This document shows, piece by piece, positions 1 through 9,862 of a DNA stretch of 64,000 nucleotides. The stretch's first letter is position 1. Each line of letters opens with the position of its first letter. The translations under genes were made by a program, and so were the position numbers. The notes beneath the pieces are model-generated. The model did no database searches. It was not told the origin of the DNA and worked only from the letters and a program-made list of their open reading frames with translations. The DNA lies in contig JACGCM010000004.1 of assembly GCA_014058105.1 (NCBI GenBank), positions 434,001 to 498,000 on the forward strand, written 5' to 3'. Origin of the DNA: Kingdonia uniflora (Eukaryota; Streptophyta; Magnoliopsida; Ranunculales; Circaeasteraceae).

Positions 1-141
1 GGCTGCAAACATTTTGTGAATTTCCAAACCTGTATACCAAGAGGTGTAATTTTTGGTATTAAAGGTGCCCTTCTTGGCTCCACTCTCCTGGGTTTGGTTC
101 ACCTTTTCAAATTGCTCGTTCACTTCTCTATCAGACTTCAT
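1..141 (-). CDS. 5' end of an unidentified protein gene (runs off left edge)
   Basis: On the minus strand an ATG at 141-139 opens 47 codons without a stop up to the window edge. The peptide starts MKSDREVNEQFEKVNQ, is charged and hydrophilic at first, and then has aromatic residues (NYTSWYTGLE). The A-rich, pyrimidine-poor stretch just upstream (142-160 read on minus) is compatible with a leader. I do not recognise the family. It could be a host gene or a transposon protein. The reading is short, so chance cannot be excluded. Confidence 0.35.
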   Translation of the reverse strand, partial: MKSDREVNEQFEKVNQTQESGAKKGTFNTKNYTSWYTGLEIHKMFAA

Positions 142-398
142 TGTGAAAGAAGAAGAAAAAACAGACTTTAATTAAACACCTGGTAGGCAGTATTCATACA
201 GAGGATTTGCCACTGATATAACACTGAAATCGCACACACACACGATGGGTAAAATTACGACGATTTTGAGAAAACGGTTTGTACGACCGGGACGGTTTTT
301 ATGATTGTCAATCACACACACGATTTGTAGAAATGAGACATTTTTGTAGTCATTACAGTGGTCATGTAAGAAGAAAGTATTTGAGGAATGGGGATGGT

Positions 399-412
399 TT
401 TTGGCGCCAAAA
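399..412. promoter_or_regulatory. Perfect palindrome TTTTGGCGCCAAAA, copy 1
   Basis: A 14-bp perfect palindrome that fits the E2F consensus (TTTSSCGC) on both strands. It survives in the second unit of the tandem duplication at 1196-1209 although surrounding bases have changed. It lies about 260 bp upstream of the minus-strand start codon at 141. Binding is inferred from the motif alone. Confidence 0.4.
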
Positions 413-1195
413 GGCAGACGAACTCGTGTGAATCGCATGTGTTACCTAAGTTTAAAGAACAGTAAAAAAATGCCAAATAATTGAACTGATAGTGACGGAG
501 TTTACATGAGCCAATATGACTAATGTTTAAACGCATGACAAATTGGTTTCAACAAATGACAACAAATATATGTAATGGTAACAGGGTCTGCCTTATACGT
601 CTTAAAATATTAATGACACGTATACAACGAAGAACGATTTAAATTGGACACGTGGAGTGATAATAATATTTTTAAATGATTTGAACTTTTTATTATTATT
701 ATTTAGGAAGTATCATTCAAACCAGTGGAGCCCACGACCTTACCTGTTGCCTTACCTATAGAGCCCACGGCCCAGAAACCTGCTGTAATATTCAAACAGT
801 TGATATTTTTCAGAACAAATGGCAACGTTGTATAAAACAAATGACAAAGAAGACTGAACAAATAACAAAGTTATATAACACAAATGACAACTTGCTGTTA
901 CCAAATGACATAGATGCCTGAAAGAATACCAGAGTTTAACTAAATAAATGACATAGTTTGGTTTGCAGCAGCCGCGCAGATCATTTGCCATCGTTTGTTC
1001 CACGAGTTGAGTACAACAGAGTACCATCTACAGGAGTTACGTGTACCATCATTTCCTCCATGCCCAAGGAGTAGAGTACCAGTCTTTAATCAAATACTTA
1101 GTAGGCAGCAGTCGCACAAACGGTTTGTGACAAATAATCAGGACAGTTTTTGCGGTTGAGTAAGAAGAAGAAACTGTTCAATGAATCGGGATCGC

Positions 1196-1209
1196 TTTTG
1201 GCGCCAAAA
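1196..1209. promoter_or_regulatory. Perfect palindrome TTTTGGCGCCAAAA, copy 2
   Basis: Second copy of the E2F-like palindrome, in the right-hand unit of the tandem duplication. The immediate context CAGACGAACT is shared with copy 1. Confidence 0.35.
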
Positions 1210-1515
1210 ACCAGACGAACTCCAGTGAACCGCACGTGATACCTAACCATAAACGATGAGAAATAGTAACAAAATTGGTGAGAGTCTGCCTTCTTATAAA
1301 TAAGAAATCTAGTCAGAGGTATGACAAAATGTACTAAAACAAATGACAAGTAATTTATGAGATGGTGACAATGTCAGCTTTCCTCGTACACGTGGCTTGA
1401 TATAATACTTTTAAATGAGTTAAACAAATTTTTACAATGTTTTATTACGCCGAATGTGACATTTGTACTTGTGGAGCCCAAAAATAGGTGGTTGTCTGCT
1501 GTAATATTGCAACTT

Positions 1516-2339
1516 TAGTAGGGGCAAATATGGTTTTTCCTCTTGCTAGTATCGATTTTGGAATTTATTGTTCCCTGGGTCTGATTTTGTAAAGATGGCA
1601 AAAACTAGTATTTATTATCATAATTTTCGTATTTATTAACTTATGGCAGTATTCCATACAATAATAGAGCAGCGTGGGCATATGCAACAGTAAGGTCACC
1701 TTAAACCGACTTAAATGCCTCAACAGTAACCAACCTTGATTTTTACACAGCAGTTGAGGTAGGTTGAAAACCCACCCAATTTTTTTAAAATTATATATAT
1801 TTAAACCAATCATAAAAGGCTACATGGCATAAGAGATGAGAGAAAAAACAATAATAATGCCGCACATAACTGCGCGGCCCTTATTTAAAAAAAAATCCAC
1901 GCATCGCGACCCGTTGAAACTTGTGACGTGTCTTAATCTGAGGCGCCTATTTTGCCGCGCAATTTTGAATTGCGCAATATTGAAAAACGTATAAATTACC
2001 ATGCGGGTCTCTGAACCGACCCTCAAGGTGGGTTTTGTTGATGTTTTGGGTGCCACCTTGGCAAGAAGACCTTACTGCTAGGTGGTCGGTTTGAGAGAAA
2101 AAAAAGTGACTTGCTACCACTTAAGCAAGTCACTTTCATGTTGTGGATGCTATGATTTTATGACCAGTGATGCGACAATGGTAGTTGCAACATTGATTGG
2201 GATCAAAAGCTGAAACTACTAAAACAAGAACTTATTAGATGGAAAATGATTACCTATAGAAATATTCATGAAGAGAATGATAATGCCAAAAAGGATCTAC
2301 AAACTATAAGATACCTTCATCCGACATCTATTTATAGGA
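1516..2339. other. Intergenic stretch with two hairpins, no gene seen
   Basis: No supported coding region. It holds a short inverted repeat GCGCAATT-TTG-AATTGCGC at 1957-1975 and a stronger hairpin at 2103-2136. Local GC-rich patches (about 1860-2080) sit in an otherwise AT-rich background and may be a worn mobile element, but I found no termini that I can defend. Confidence 0.5.
2103..2136. repeat. Perfect 13-bp inverted repeat with 8-nt loop
   Basis: Arms AAAGTGACTTGCT (2103-2115) and AGCAAGTCACTTT (2124-2136) pair perfectly around the loop ACCACTTA. A terminator, a small-RNA hairpin or the abutted ends of a lost element would all look like this. Nothing nearby decides between them. Confidence 0.6.
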
Positions 2340-2800
2340 CATAGGAGCTAGGTTTGCTCTCCACTAACATCTGTTAAGTTTTAGTTGTCCTCCACCCTCT
2401 GGCTCCTGACTTATGTCTTTTGAGAGAGCTGAACTTATGATCCTTGTCTTTTACTAGAACAAATAATGTCTCCGAATTTCCATACTTATGTTAGAAGTGT
2501 ATAGCGTGGTCGATATTGCTTGTGGTATCTAGGTCTTCGAATGCCTATGGTAGTCTTTGAGGTGCATGCTAGACCTTGATGTATATCTCGAGGTCGAGAA
2601 GGCTACTACACCCCTGTCTCTCTCGGTCGTTCAAAATACACCATCTCATGGTTTACCAATGGTAATTTCAGTTACTAGTAATAAGAAGAAAAAATAGAAG
2701 CAAATTGAATTGTGCGACCATTTCAAAGCGCCCTTCACAATCCTCCCAACACTTTCTCTCTCGTATCTCTTTCAACGGAGAGAGAGAGAGATGGAGATGT

Positions 2801-2833
<33 letters not shown>

Positions 2834-3500
2834 TTGTGGGCTGCTGGATTCCTACTTCTTATGCTTCTTCTTCTCTTTCTTCTCTTCATATTGGCTTGTA
2901 AACCATAGCATTTCTTCTTCTCCTCACCGATCCATCAAGGTATCCACCTCTAATTATTTTATTATTATTTCATTTCATCCTTAATTAATTATTGTTAATA
3001 TGAATTTGAGCTAATCTGATCTCAGTAGCTTCTTCTACAACTTTAGATATAGGATTAGTTTGGTTTCAGTCTTATAACTGTAATAATGCACCACTGGAAT
3101 TGTAATAATGTGGCGTCGCCTTTTGTTTGGAAGCATTTTGTAATAAACAACTTAGATGTGAGGAGAAGAGAGAATTTCGAAGAACCAACATCAATGCATT
3201 GTACCTCAAAGAGTTGATTGTTGGGGTGATTTTAGATCAACCCCACCAACATGATATCCAGCGAAATATATAATGACTTCTATAATAAAAGGCGAGATAC
3301 CAATATTGTTTGCGTGATCAACTCTCGGAATAAGGGAAACATTTATGTGTTCGTATAATAAGCAAAACTTTCACTATCATCTAAGAAACTTTACAATTTC
3401 ACTGAATTAGGCAATCTTCGCCTCTAGTATTGCCAATATCTCTCCCTCTCTCTCTCTCTCTCTCATATTTTTCTCGCATCAAGTAACTTTAGTAGGTGAA
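2340..3500 (+). repeat. Segmental duplicate, left copy: KAPP upstream region, exon 1 and start of intron 1
   Basis: Collinear with about 36570-37740. Shared landmarks in order are: the upstream block around AGCGTGGTCGATATTGC; the exon 1 region with CATTTCAAAGCGCCCTTC; the splice donor AAG|GTATCC; a block with TTGGAAGCATTTTGT; GTACCTCAAAGAGTTGA; GAAACTTTACAATTTCA; and a CT microsatellite (3439-3466). Similarity by eye is around 80-85%. The two copies flank the MULE at 3599-36352 in direct orientation. Confidence 0.85.
2801..2939 (+). pseudogene. Broken copy of KAPP exon 1
   Basis: Aligns with the functional-looking exon 1 at 36989-37117. The first codons have expanded into a six-base microsatellite (ATGACG repeated), giving MTMTMTMTMTM. 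The hydrophobic segment that follows (about 23 residues of L/F/I/M) is kept. The CKPW motif has become CKP-stop (TGG to TAG at 2906-2908), so the copy cannot encode the protein beyond the membrane segment. The splice donor AAG|GTATCC at 2939/2940 is still present. There are no further KAPP exons downstream, only the MULE. Confidence 0.85.
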
Positions 3501-3598
3501 TGGGAGAATGTTCGAATAAGATATATGTGGAGCCCTTCGAATGGGGGAAGGCCACGACCTCTAGGAGGATTTTTAAGGGAGATTGTTATATATTTATG

Positions 3599-3737
3599 AG
3601 CTTTTTAGACTTTGGACCCCAATATTTTGAACCACCTTGGCATAACTCCCCACAATTGGCATTTGTTAGACTTTAGACCCCAATTTTAATTTTTCGTCGT
3701 TAATCGCCTGAGTCAACTTGGTCTTGCCTGTGTTGAC
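3599..3737 (+). repeat. MULE left terminal inverted repeat
   Basis: About 139 bp, matching the reverse complement of 36179-36352 apart from scattered substitutions. The right copy has a homopolymer expansion where this copy reads ACTCCCCACAATTGG. Confidence 0.88.
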
Positions 3738-4052
3738 ATAGTCAAGGATTTGAAAATACTAAGTTACCCTTTGAAATTCTTAACCACTACCTATGCGACA
3801 CGTGGCACATGTTTCAATAATTCAACTGGTGGAAACAAATTCCTCTCTACTGCAATCACCAATTTCAAGCTTTAGGATAACAAACTTTCAAACCTTAACT
3901 TTCTAAAAGTAGGTTTCTCTATTAACACAGACTGAAATTAAACCTCTTCACACCATCTTAGCTCCATTAAAGCTCTTATTTCTCAATTGGATTACTCTAT
4001 TGAAACTTTGATTTCTCAAAATCTCAATAAAAACTCAACTCTGGTTTCTACA

Positions 4053-4590
4053 ATGAGAGGTGGTAAGAAGCAGTTTAATCCTTCTTATAAGGTAAGAATT
4101 AAGTAATTAGGTCTAATTACAGTTTATTAAGGAATATTGAAATTTGAATTTTGTTTATATTGGGGGGTGATGTCAAATTTCAGGCACTTATATAGAGGGA
4201 ATTTGTTAAAAAAAAATCAATTTTTCGATACAGGTAGAGTGTGAAATGTGTGATATGCAAGCACACACTGCAAAAACATGTCCTTGGATCTATAGCAGCT
4301 GCAAAGCATCTGGATGTAAGGGCATTAGGAAGCTCCTTACAACATATACACCAGCTAATTATGGCAAAAAGAACTCCTCAAATGCCAATTTTCTAACTGT
4401 ATGTCCTTTCAATTGTTGGATCAAGCCTTGAAAGTCTTTGAGGGATGCAATTGCTCAGTCTGAGCTAAAAGAAGCAGAAATGAAGGATGCACATAAAGAA
4501 GGCACAAATGGGAAGATCAAGATGACTTTAGAGATAAATTTGGATGAGGTTGTTAGAGATTTTAAGGAGAAAGCAACAATGTATAAGTAG
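4053..4590 (+). pseudogene. CCHC + GRF zinc-finger gene carried by the MULE (one in-frame stop)
   Basis: Exon 1 (4053-4091) reads MRGGKKQFNPSYK and ends at AAG|GTAAGA. Exon 2 opens after GATACAG at 4234 in phase 0. Residues about 15-29 form a zinc knuckle (C-x2-C-x4-H-x4-C, ending CPW). A GRF-like finger follows: C/C spacing, GIRKLLTTYTPANYGKK, then CPFNCWIK. A TGA at 4429-4431 interrupts the frame where the family usually has an aromatic residue. Beyond it the same frame runs on for about 52 codons to TAG at 4588-4590, with acidic and lysine-rich helices. The gene faces the transposase. Its role in the element is unknown; a mudrB-like accessory or a captured host gene are the two obvious options. 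Confidence 0.65.
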
Positions 4591-5544
4591 TTCAACTCCA
4601 ACTCTCTATGATAAATAGTATCTATCTTTAATGTATAACTTTAACTAATTTTAAATTTTCATGTTAATTTGAGCTCTTCTTTTACAAGTTGTGTTTCCTA
4701 TATATAAACTCCAATTCAAGTATGTCCACTGTTTACATATGGTTTTGATTGATGTCCATGGTTTGGTTATGGTTTACATATGATGCCCATGGTTTCATTA
4801 TGATTTACATATGATGTCCTATATATTGTTTGAACTATTATATAATGTCCTATATATGAACCTCATTATGGTTTGAAATGGGTACATTGTTTGCTAGAAT
4901 TGAATGCATTGTTACACTATAAACCTCATTATATAATGTCCTATTTATGGTTTGAACTGTTATACTGAAATGGATGCATAAAATTACATGAATTTAAACA
5001 TAGCATATGGATACAGTTTGAACTGGAATGTAAACAGAAAATGTAGTATATGGATTAAAATATAGAACTTGATAACTGGAATGTATACGGACAGGCAGAA
5101 CGGGCATACATAACTGGAATGTAAACAACAACTAGAATGTATATTGGAAATGTAAACAATATATGGATATAAACATAGTATTTGACACAGGAAATGGACA
5201 TACAGACCTGCAAAATATGCATAAAATAGACTGTTTACATATCTAATCTGTTTTGTTTAAACCTGCATTCATACATTGTTTTGAAATACTTTTAGATAAA
5301 CTTGCTTTGATACACTGCTTACATTGTTATAGAAAAGGCATTAACTAAAGGCATTAATAATACCCAAATTAGACAAAGAATGGATACCAAAATTTCATTC
5401 GCCACAAACTAGAGTTACATCTCCAATAATTTAGATGAATCACAAAATAGTCATATCTCAAAAAAATAAAAATAATAGATAAAAGATGCTTCAACAATTC
5501 ATATAAGAGTCATATCACTCTAAAAAAAGCACAATACTGTCCAC
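4591..5544. other. AT-rich MULE interior between the convergent genes
   Basis: No coding region. The stretch has loosely repeated phrases built on GGTTTGAACTG, GGTTTACATATGATG and ACTGGAATGTAAAC, which look like degenerate tandem repeats. It is probably the 3' flanks and terminators of the two converging genes. Confidence 0.5.
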
Positions 5545-6147
5545 TTCGGCCTATGTGGATTAAAAGTCTTCATGTATGGATTAGTCCGATTGGATGGCGT
5601 AGGAAGAATGTTCTTTGATTGTGCTTGACCGGAGTGTGTAGCTTTGGCATTATTTGAAGTGGTTCCTTTGCTAAACTCAAACCATTGAGCAAATCCATTT
5701 ATATTCTTCCCTTTAGCATTAGCTCTCCCAAATGTTTGAGTTGTTTGTGGTGTAGCTCTCCCACTTGTTTAAGTTGTTTGTTGTGTAGCCCTCTCACCTA
5801 TTTGAGTTGTTTGTTGTGTAGCCCTCCTTCTTGTTTGAGTTGTTTGTGGTGCAGCCCTCTCACCTGTGTTTAAGTTGTGTGATGTGCAATTCTCCCACCT
5901 GTTTTAGTTACTTGTCCCTTCTAGATGCTCTAGTTGCTTGTGGTGTAGCCCTTTTAGTTGTTTTAGTTGTTTAGCCCTCCGACCTGGTTGAGTTGTTTGC
6001 GGTGTAGCCCTCCCACCTACATGGGCTATAAAATGTCACTTACTCTGTAAGAAAATAAAAATAAAATGTATAAAAATTTAGTGTAGCCCTCCCACTTGTT
6101 TGAGTTGCACTCTGTTGGCCATAAGTAGAAAAACCAAACTTAACTCT
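5545..6147 (-). pseudogene. MULE transposase, C-terminal exon(s) with a minisatellite
   Basis: Read on minus, this continues the transposase frame cut by the gypsy element at 6153-28826. With one copy of the target duplication the frame passes from ...RSQEEM into RVKFGFSTYGQQSATQTSGRAT. A tandem array of about 33 bp follows (about 5735-6110), encoding variants of GRATPQTTQT. The tail reads GRANAKGKNINGFAQWFEFSK and ends with a stop near 5547. A few stops and shifts interrupt the array, and part of it may be intronic. Low-complexity S/T/Q-rich tails after the zinc knuckle are normal in MuDR-like transposases. Confidence 0.7.
5735..6110 (-). repeat. Coding minisatellite, unit about 33 bp
   Basis: Repeated units of roughly GTGGGAGGGCTACACCACAA + ACAACTCAAACAG on the minus strand, about eight to ten copies with spacing changes. 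It sits in the C-terminal tail of the MULE transposase. Confidence 0.7.
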
Positions 6148-6152
6148 CATCT

Positions 6153-6636
6153 TGTAATGGCTAGTTTTCAATTGGTAAACTTCGCCAATACTTTTAGTAA
6201 TGAGGTTATGATGATTCCATAAATAAAACTAGAATATACTAGATGTTACACGAAAACTTAATAAAACCTGAGAAAAACTATGACCTAGAGGAGAATTTTA
6301 AGGTGTAAATCCAAAATGTGTTAGATTATTACAATTACAGAGAGATTTGATAAGTATAGTTAAGAATGATACCCCAAAAGGATTCCCTTCTTGACCTATG
6401 CTCTGCCTGTATTAATAATGGATACATACAGTTACAAAATAATTGGTCTCCTGGTTTTATAGGTGGTGGGTGAACTTCACGGATCATCTGTAATGGCTCT
6501 TTTGACCAAGTATCACGGTTACTGTAGAGGATCGAGATCTGTAGATATGAACTTGCTACCTTCTCGAATCTATTACATACCTTTGACGTGGTTCTGCTAG
6601 TTTTTCCTTATCGAGTCTGGGGAATATGCTACTACA
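6153..6636 (-). repeat. 3' LTR of outer Tat element
   Basis: 484 bp, TGTAATGG...GCTACTACA on the plus strand. The polypurine tract (GAGAATGGGGCGAT on minus) abuts it at 6637-6650. Confidence 0.95.
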
Positions 6637-6779
6637 ATCGCCCCATTCTCGATACAATTACTTGTTGTTGTGTCGAGAAGAACCATTAGATCTCGGTGTT
6701 GTGGTAGTATTTTCGCTGAATACTTTTTTAAAATTTGAAATTTGAATTGTGGCTGCAACTGTTCTGTGTAAATAGGAGG

Positions 6780-6788
6780 TATATAAAA
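6780..6788 (+). promoter_or_regulatory. Antisense TATA-like site near the 3' LTR of the outer Tat element
   Basis: TATATAAAA lies 144 bp inside the 3' LTR edge and points away from it, antisense to gag-pol. The inner and the 47-54 kb elements have TATA boxes at comparable distances (about 187 and 172 bp). Only a short open frame follows here, starting at the ATG at 6792. Confidence 0.4.
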
Positions 6789-7092
6789 AAAATGAAAGAT
6801 ATGGTTTATTTGTTCAAAGAACAATGGCTAGGTGTGTTCCTGTAGGTGATATATTAAGTTTTAAATAATTTGATATACAATATCTTTTTATGAGTTTAAG
6901 AACTGCAGCGGTAGAGATAGAGAAAAAAAAGGAGGTAAAAATGTATATAGATGGTTTAGAGCAGCAGTGTCATGGCATGTTGTCTTTTAGGAGAAGAAGG
7001 GTTCAGGACTTCGAGAAGAAGCGTATTAGGCATTGTGGTAAGCTGTTAGTCGAAGAGTCTCGAAGGTGTTCATCGAACCGTCACATGAGGCC

Positions 7093-7100
7093 TATAAATA
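7093..7100 (+). promoter_or_regulatory. TATA box of the conserved antisense promoter, outer Tat element
   Basis: CACATGAGGCCTATAAATA: the TATA box TATAAATA is at 7093-7100, preceded by a weakened G-box. It corresponds to CACGTGGGGTCTATAAATA at 19066-19049 and to 51984-51966 in the other two elements. A leader with AAACTTACCAAGGAGAGAGAC follows and ends in a splice-donor-like CAAG|GTTGG near 7270. Confidence 0.6.
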
Positions 7101-8149
7101 CCCCTTCGGGTGCCGACTGTTCACACTCCACTCTTTCAAAAAAATTCAAAGGTAATTCTTTGTGTTTTGTTGTTGTTAATCCTTCCATCATTAGTTTTGT
7201 GGAGATTGTTGTGCTTATCAAGAAAGCGAAACTTACCAAGGAGAGAGACTCACGAGCTGCTCGTCATCAAGGTTGGTTTTTCTATTTCTTAGAATTCTTT
7301 GATTCGATGTTTGGTTGCATGTAATGATGATTTCTTACAAACCCTTTGTAGTTTATACTTGTAGGAGTTATTGGTAAGGATTAATTTGAGTAAGAGTTAG
7401 TATTTTTTGAGAAATTGGCAGAAATCTATTTTTAGGGTTTGTGCAATTTTTTGGTTTTGATGTGAAATTGGGGTGTTGTTGATGCTTGGAGGGTGTCGTA
7501 GGTGGTATTGGAGTATGATGATTGTTTGAATGTGATTCAGCTTTAGGTGTGGTGGAAAGAGAATCGAATTTTGTCACCGTTGGCGTTACGGTGGGTGTTT
7601 GAGGATTTATGGAGTAAAATACGGAAGTTGAAGGAATAATGAGTTTAGATAAAATACTCTGCCGCGTTATATGCCGTATTTTGCCAGATTTTATGCCGGA
7701 TAAAAAGAAAAAGAATAAAAAAATGAATTTTGTTCTTTTTGGCGAGAGTCTGGGCGCCATATGAAACGTCTTCGAGAAGAAGTTGATAACTGTTCAAAAA
7801 CTTCGAGATAGATTAGTATGGAAATAAAATAGTTTGCAAATGAAATAATATTTATGGTATAACTTAATAAAAAATGACTATGTAATTGGATCGATAACTA
7901 AAGTAATAATGTCGAAGTAATCGAATTCGAATAAAAATTTGGAAATAAAATAATTTGTTGGAGAGCAATCTGCGACAACCAATGCTTATAGATATATAAT
8001 ATTGCACAAGAAATGATTTCTTACTAACTGAAAAAATGAATTATGATTTTTAAGTTAAAATTAAATTGTTTAACAAGTTCAAAATGTTAATTGTCCTGCT
8101 ATTAACACAAAAGGAATATTTGAAAACCTTGTCGATGTAGAGCCATTAA
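7101..8149 (+). other. Leader exon and first intron of the antisense gene, outer element
   Basis: The leader (about 7120-7270) matches the leaders of the other two Tat elements around GCGAAACTTACCAAGGAGAG. The remainder to 8149 is AT-rich, without a supported ORF, and would be intron. The open frame on the opposite strand at 7368-7760 has no family features. Confidence 0.45.
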
Positions 8150-9267
8150 TAATCAATGTGACTACCTGTGTACAAGATTTGGGTAGGAACTACAGGGTTG
8201 GGGAGAGTAGTATTGACATGGCTTATGATAATCGAGCCAGGTTGGAAACTGAGGTTGTCGAGGTTTTTGATGGGGAGAGAACAAAAACTAATGTGGAACA
8301 TGAGCCACAACCAAGTGGTTGAGAAAATTGTACTGGTGGGGGTGGAGAAGGAGACGAGGAAGAGGTAGATTTGGATCTCGATGGGGGGTGCTATGGGGAT
8401 GTCGAGGAAACCAATAAAATTTTGACTTTCAAAATGAAGTATGGCATCCTTGATAATATTAGGCTGGAGGAGTATCTTGGGGAAATGACTGACCAAGAAC
8501 TCCCTATGGGGGGCATTCTAGTTCATCCAGAACAGATAAAAAAGGGTTTAAAGTTACCCCTTCGAGCTGATCAAAAGAAGTTGTTAAATTTCTATGATGT
8601 GGCTCTTGGGCAGTTTAATCTAAATGTATACGACCTCTTTAGGGTAGTGGCAGTGTTAAATGGTCGACTACTGGAGAGGGGATTGTAATTGATTTCGGTC
8701 AATGATTTGTGTGTGCATTACACACTAGAGCAGAACTCTCAAAAAATTGCCTATAGATACTTAGCTAGGTTTCTCAAGAGGCCCTTGTTTTATGAGATGG
8801 TGTCGACTAGGGGGCAATACTTTGCCGACTGCCTGCTTGTTTCGGGAAACTATGAGTTTGACCCTAAAGACACTAGGGAACCTCTGAAGAGGAAAAGTTT
8901 TCATCTAGGTTAGTAATTTTTGTGTGTGTTTAGATATTGAATATACGTTGTCGAACTTTGTATGTTGATGAAGTATTAACTGTTGTTATTTGTTCGTGCA
9001 GCTGTGAAGAGACAGATAGGAACTCGAAGCTGATGGAGAAGTTGTACGACTTACGAACAAATTACTTTGGGCGGGTTGATTTTCTTGTTTAGGGAGGCTG
9101 GTTTAAAGCAATCCCGAACTAGAGGTTCTGAAGTTCCAGTTGTCGACGAAAAAATGTCAGTAAAATACAAAAGAACCGCTGAATCAAGTATTCCCCTCGA
9201 GAACCCTGCTCACAGTGGGTACACCACTAACTCCACTGCTGCAAAGAGAGAAAGGGGCCCTATTGAG
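8150..9267 (+). pseudogene. Antisense 'gypsy-type transposon' protein, N-terminal half (outer element)
   Basis: Conceptual pieces read ENLVDVEPLIINVTTCVQDLG, then an acidic stretch, then [36 protein letters not shown] and [15 protein letters not shown]. The LPLRAD...[22 protein letters not shown] segment resembles the plant 'putative gypsy type transposon' domain (Transposase_28-like). It is interrupted by stops near 8328, 8368 and 8686. A splice donor CATCTAG|GTTAGT at 8913 and an acceptor TTCGTGCAG at 9001 fit an intron; the next exon is cut at 9267 by the inner Tat element. Homologous proteins are encoded at 16079-18310 and 50290-51109, always antisense to gag-pol. Confidence 0.75.
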
Positions 9268-9272
9268 TGGGG

Positions 9273-9790
9273 TGTAGTATCATATTCCCCAGATTCGATA
9301 AGAATAAGCCAGCACTCTGTAGTCAAAGACAACTCAACACTTTGTAGTCGAAGACAGCTCAGCACTCTGTAGTCGAAGATAGCTCAATATTCTAGAAGAT
9401 TCCGTAAGTGCTCGACTTACCAAAAGTATTCGTTGAAGCCCGGTCAAGAAGGAATTGTTAGAGATCCGCAAAGTTTGCCCACTACCCCCGGAATAGGAGA
9501 CTCTTTCTTTCTTTTTGTAAACTGCTTGTATATACTATAAATGCAGGCAGAGAATAGGTTCTAAAGGGACTGCAAGTCTAACATCTCTCTATCCTAAACA
9601 CTAGCAATACTCTGAAAACTTATAATAATTAGCATCTACTAGATTTTACATCAAATCCTCTTCGAGGTCGTGGTTTTTCTCAGTTTCTACTGAGTTTTCC
9701 ACGTAAAATCTTGGTTGTTAGTTCTATATTATGCAATCGTTAGGAAAAACTATTGGCGATGGTTTTCCTCCCAGAAAATACGCCATTACA
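9273..9790 (+). repeat. 5' LTR of inner Tat element
   Basis: TGTAGTATCATATTCC...ACGCCATTACA. U3 has a threefold tandem repeat of about 28 bp built on CACTCTGTAGTCGAAGACA (about 9310-9390). A TATA-like TATAAATG at about 9535-9542 and a U5 with TCGAGGTCGTGG follow. Confidence 0.95.
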
Positions 9791-9808
9791 ATTAGCGCTG
9801 TCTGTGGG
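9791..9808 (+). promoter_or_regulatory. Primer-binding-site region
   Basis: ATTAGCGCTGTCTGTGGG directly after the 5' LTR. The equivalents are ATTGGTGCCGTCTGTGGG at 47766 and a variant on minus at 28341-28321. The consensus TGGNGCCGT would pair with a plant tRNA-Asp 3' end; the primer identity is inferred. Confidence 0.6.
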
Positions 9809-9862
9809 AAGATCTACACTTTTTCCTACCACTTCTAATCTAAATACTATCCGATGATAAAC

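Larger units (their letters stand above)
160..1515. repeat. Diverged tandem duplication, period about 918 bp
   Basis: The segment at about 160-800 recurs, worn, at about 1080-1515. Matching blocks in the same order are: TTTAATTAAACACCTGGTAGG (168) and its variant at 1085; a block around the palindrome TTTTGGCGCCAAAA at 399-412 and 1196-1209 followed by CAGACGAACT; ACACGTGG plus an AT-rich tract at about 648 and 1388; TGGAGCCCA at about 725 and 1471; and CTGCTGTAATATT at about 779 and 1497. The left end reaches to within about 20 bp of the start codon at 141, so the repeat lies in the upstream region of that gene. The word AAATGACA recurs six or more times between 545 and 1350. No open reading frame here looks real. 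Confidence 0.7.

Noticed and set aside
2710..2901. ORF with a poly-aspartate run
   Set aside because: It is the shifted reading of the ATGACG microsatellite in the KAPP exon 1 duplicate; the +96 frame matches KAPP.
7368..7760. 130-codon minus frame as a gene
   Set aside because: Lies in the intron of the antisense Tat gene, S/T/P/K-rich without motifs, no homologue in the other two Tat copies.
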